A DNA stretch of 44,055 nucleotides from an uncultured Lachnospiraceae bacterium. GTDB lineage: Bacteria > Bacillota > Clostridia > Lachnospirales > Lachnospiraceae. Made by a program: the position numbers and the translations under genes. The DNA lies in contig CAJUPI010000023.1 in assembly GCA_910588125.1 (NCBI GenBank), forward strand, positions 1-44,055, read 5' to 3'. The notes under the pieces were generated by a model, which saw nothing but the letters and a program-made list of their open reading frames with translations, made no database searches and was not told the origin of the DNA. Below, piece by piece: positions 42,337-44,055 of the stretch (the stretch's first letter is position 1; every line of letters starts with the position of its first letter).

Positions 42337-43740
42337 ATGAAAGCATTTATGGACAAGGATTTTTTACTGTCAACAGAATCTGCCAGAAAGTTATTCCATG
42401 ATTATGCAGAGAAGATGCCGGTTCTCGACTACCACTGCCACATCAATCCGCAGGAGATCGCCGAGGATCGTCATTTTGAAAACATAACCCAGGTATGGCT
42501 GGGCGGAGATCATTACAAATGGCGCCAGATGCGTTCGAATGGCGTTGAGGAGAAATACATCACCGGTGATGCCACAGATCGCGAAAAATTCCAGAAATGG
42601 GCGGAGACTCTGGAAAAGCTGATCGGCAACCCGCTTTATCATTGGAGCCATTTGGAGCTGCAGCGCTATTTTGGTTACACAGGACATCTGTGCGGCGACA
42701 CAGCAGAGGAAGTATGGAACCTGTGCAATGAGCAGCTTCAGAACAAATGGAGCGTGCGCAGCCTGATCAAAGCGTCTAATGTCACCCTGATCTGTACTAC
42801 CGACGATCCGATTGATTCCCTGGAATGGCACAAAAAGATCGCAGATGATCCTACCTTTGACGTACAGGTCCTTCCTGCCTGGCGGCCGGATAAAGCCAAT
42901 AATGTAGAAAAACCCGAATTTGCATCCTACATTGCCAAACTGTCAGAGGTAAGCGGCGTTGCGGTCAAAGATTTTGCTTCTCTGAAGGACGCCTTACTGA
43001 AACGGTTGGATTTCTTTCACTCCATGGGCTGCCGGGTATCCGATCATGCGCTGGAATATGTCATGTACGCGCCGGCTTCCGAGGAAGAGATCGATGCCAT
43101 TATCACCAGGAGCCTGGCCGGAGAAGCCATCACCAAAGAGGAGGAGCTGAAATATAAGACTGCCTTTATGATGTTTGTGGCCAGACAATACAACCGTCTG
43201 GGATGGGTGATGCAGCTCCATTATGGCTGCAAGCGGGACAACAATGCCTACATGTACCAGCAGCTTGGCCCGGATACCGGCTTCGACTGTATCAACAACT
43301 ACGCTCCTTCTGCTCAGATGGCAGATTTCCTCAATGCCCTAAGCGCCACCAATGAAATTCCCAGAACCATCATCTATTCTCTGAATCCCAACGATGATGC
43401 TTCTATCGGCACTATCCTTGGCTGCTTCCAGGATTCTTCTGCTGCCGGCAAGCTGCAGCAGGGCTCCGCATGGTGGTTCAACGACCACAAGCAGGGCATG
43501 ACCGCTCAGATGACCAGCTTAGCCAACTTAGGCTGCCTTGGAAACTTTATCGGAATGCTGACCGACTCAAGAAGCTTCCTTTCCTATACCCGCCATGAAT
43601 ACTTCCGCCGCATTATGTGTGAGCTGCTGGGCGGATGGGTGGAAAACGGCGAGTATCCGGATGACCAAAAAGCTCTGAAAAAGATTGTAGAAGGCATTTG
43701 CTACAATAATGCTGTAAAATATTTTGGCTTTCAACTATAA
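42337..43740 (+). CDS. uxaC: Glucuronate (uronate) isomerase
   Basis: A 467-aa amidohydrolase-superfamily enzyme converting D-glucuronate to D-fructuronate and D-galacturonate to D-tagaturonate. The start MKAFMDKDFLLSTESA follows AAGGAGG. VLDYHCHINPQEIAEDRHFE holds the metal-binding HCH motif, GWVMQLHYGCKRDNNAYMYQ and GSAWWFNDHKQGM the other active-site histidines, and MLTDSRSFLSYTRHEYFRRI the final conserved block. It is co-transcribed with the LacI-type gene and ends at a terminator. Confidence 0.97.
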   Translation: MKAFMDKDFLLSTESARKLFHDYAEKMPVLDYHCHINPQEIAEDRHFENITQVWLGGDHYKWRQMRSNGVEEKYITGDATDREKFQKWAETLEKLIGNPLYHWSHLELQRYFGYTGHLCGDTAEEVWNLCNEQLQNKWSVRSLIKASNVTLICTTDDPIDSLEWHKKIADDPTFDVQVLPAWRPDKANNVEKPEFASYIAKLSEVSGVAVKDFASLKDALLKRLDFFHSMGCRVSDHALEYVMYAPASEEEIDAIITRSLAGEAITKEEELKYKTAFMMFVARQYNRLGWVMQLHYGCKRDNNAYMYQQLGPDTGFDCINNYAPSAQMADFLNALSATNEIPRTIIYSLNPNDDASIGTILGCFQDSSAAGKLQQGSAWWFNDHKQGMTAQMTSLANLGCLGNFIGMLTDSRSFLSYTRHEYFRRIMCELLGGWVENGEYPDDQKALKKIVEGICYNNAVKYFGFQL

Positions 43741-43774
43741 ATATTTATAACTGTTCCGAGAAAAATCGAAACGC

Positions 43775-43809
43775 AAAAAGCGGTATAGCCTTATGGCTAT
43801 GCCGTTTTT
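43775..43809 (+). terminator. Rho-independent terminator after uxaC
   Basis: CGGTATAGCC, TTAT loop, GGCTATGCCG, then TTTTT. A-rich flanks upstream could make it bidirectional. Confidence 0.88.
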
Positions 43810-43933
43810 CGTTGTCCCTATAAAATTCGCGTTTTCGGGGATTTTTTCTGCTTTTAGCAGATTTCTACAAATTTAGAGTTTCTGCATCTGAGTTAAGAAA
43901 TACTCAGCTTTGGAAAAAAAGCGGGATACCGCC

Positions 43934-44055
43934 AATGTCATTAAATGAATTTTCTCAGAAGGTACGCCATGGAAAAAGGAGCGGGAAGAGGCCGGAAAGA
44001 GTCTGCTGCTTTTTCCGGTTTCGGGATCAAGAATTCCTAAAATCCCTGATTTTTG
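43934..44055. repeat. Family-1 repeat, copy G, cut by the window end
   Basis: Starts AATGTCATTAAATGAATTTT and CTCAGAAGGTACGCCATGG, then the arm AAAAAGGAGCGGGAAGAGGC and the shoulder CAAGAATTCCTAAAATCCCTG. Upstream at 43900-43932 a decayed fragment (AATACTCAGC, GGAAAAAAAGCGGGA) suggests an older copy. Confidence 0.85.

Overview
The window reads as chromosome of an anaerobic gut-type clostridium, most likely Lachnospiraceae. The basis is inference: strong AGGAGG ribosome sites, a CO-dehydrogenase-family operon, glv-type PTS, sdpRI, a PPi-type phosphofructokinase, uronate and rhamnose utilisation loci, and dense intergenic palindromic repeats. No rRNA, tRNA, CRISPR array or riboswitch was recognised.

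Layout. 0.07-0.5 kb: mscL with an added zinc ribbon. 0.7-4.6 kb: alpha-glucoside PTS (glvC), 6-phospho-alpha-glucosidase (glvA) and a divergent RpiR regulator. 5.1-8.6 kb: a three-gene redox operon, cooS-cooF-FAD/NAD(P) oxidoreductase, whose CooS keeps the metal ligands but seems to have lost the acid/base residues of true CO dehydrogenases. 9.0-17.4 kb: an ABC-permease gene split by a 7.6-kb integrative element. The element carries a large serine recombinase, two gutted AAA-ATPase pseudogenes, a collagen-like protein, an Rpn-like nuclease and a PP-loop (PAPS-reductase-like) protein with a 38-aa partner. Joining the permease halves across an AA/TT dinucleotide restores a 282-codon frame, and the element's two ends form an imperfect inverted repeat as expected of attP. 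17.5-22.2 kb: a YitT membrane protein, then an ECF sigma factor, anti-sigma factor and VWA lipoprotein operon. 23.0-24.1 kb: sdpR-sdpI. 24.5-30.3 kb: L-rhamnose utilisation (rhaM, rhaB, an AraA-fold isomerase standing where rhaA would be, rhaD, AraC regulator). 30.7-32.7 kb: a PadR regulator and a divergent SEDS (FtsW/RodA)-like membrane protein. 32.7-34.1 kb: a decay zone (GH42 and sugar-permease remnants plus repeats). 34.3-43.7 kb: hexuronate catabolism (uxaC, uxaA, kdgA, two kdgK paralogues, PPi-PFK, IclR and LacI regulators).

How it works together. UxaC and UxaA bring galacturonate/glucuronate towards 2-keto-3-deoxygluconate, KdgK phosphorylates it and KdgA splits it to pyruvate and glyceraldehyde-3-phosphate; the reductase steps (uxaB/uxuB) are not in the window. 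The rhamnose genes yield DHAP and lactaldehyde. Rhamnose plus galacturonate next to each other suggests pectin (rhamnogalacturonan) feeding. Several promoters with overlapping palindromic operators can be read directly (uxaA, the LacI gene, kdgA, padR, sdpR).

Repeats. At least three families fill intergenic space: family 1, about 190-350 bp hairpins with a conserved loop and arms that differ between copies but stay self-complementary; family 2, about 170-bp MITE-like elements ending in GAGGGTGTTGCAAAA; and a pair of about 110-bp elements ending in TTACTATGAA/TTCATAGTAA. Many apparent small ORFs are translations of these repeats.
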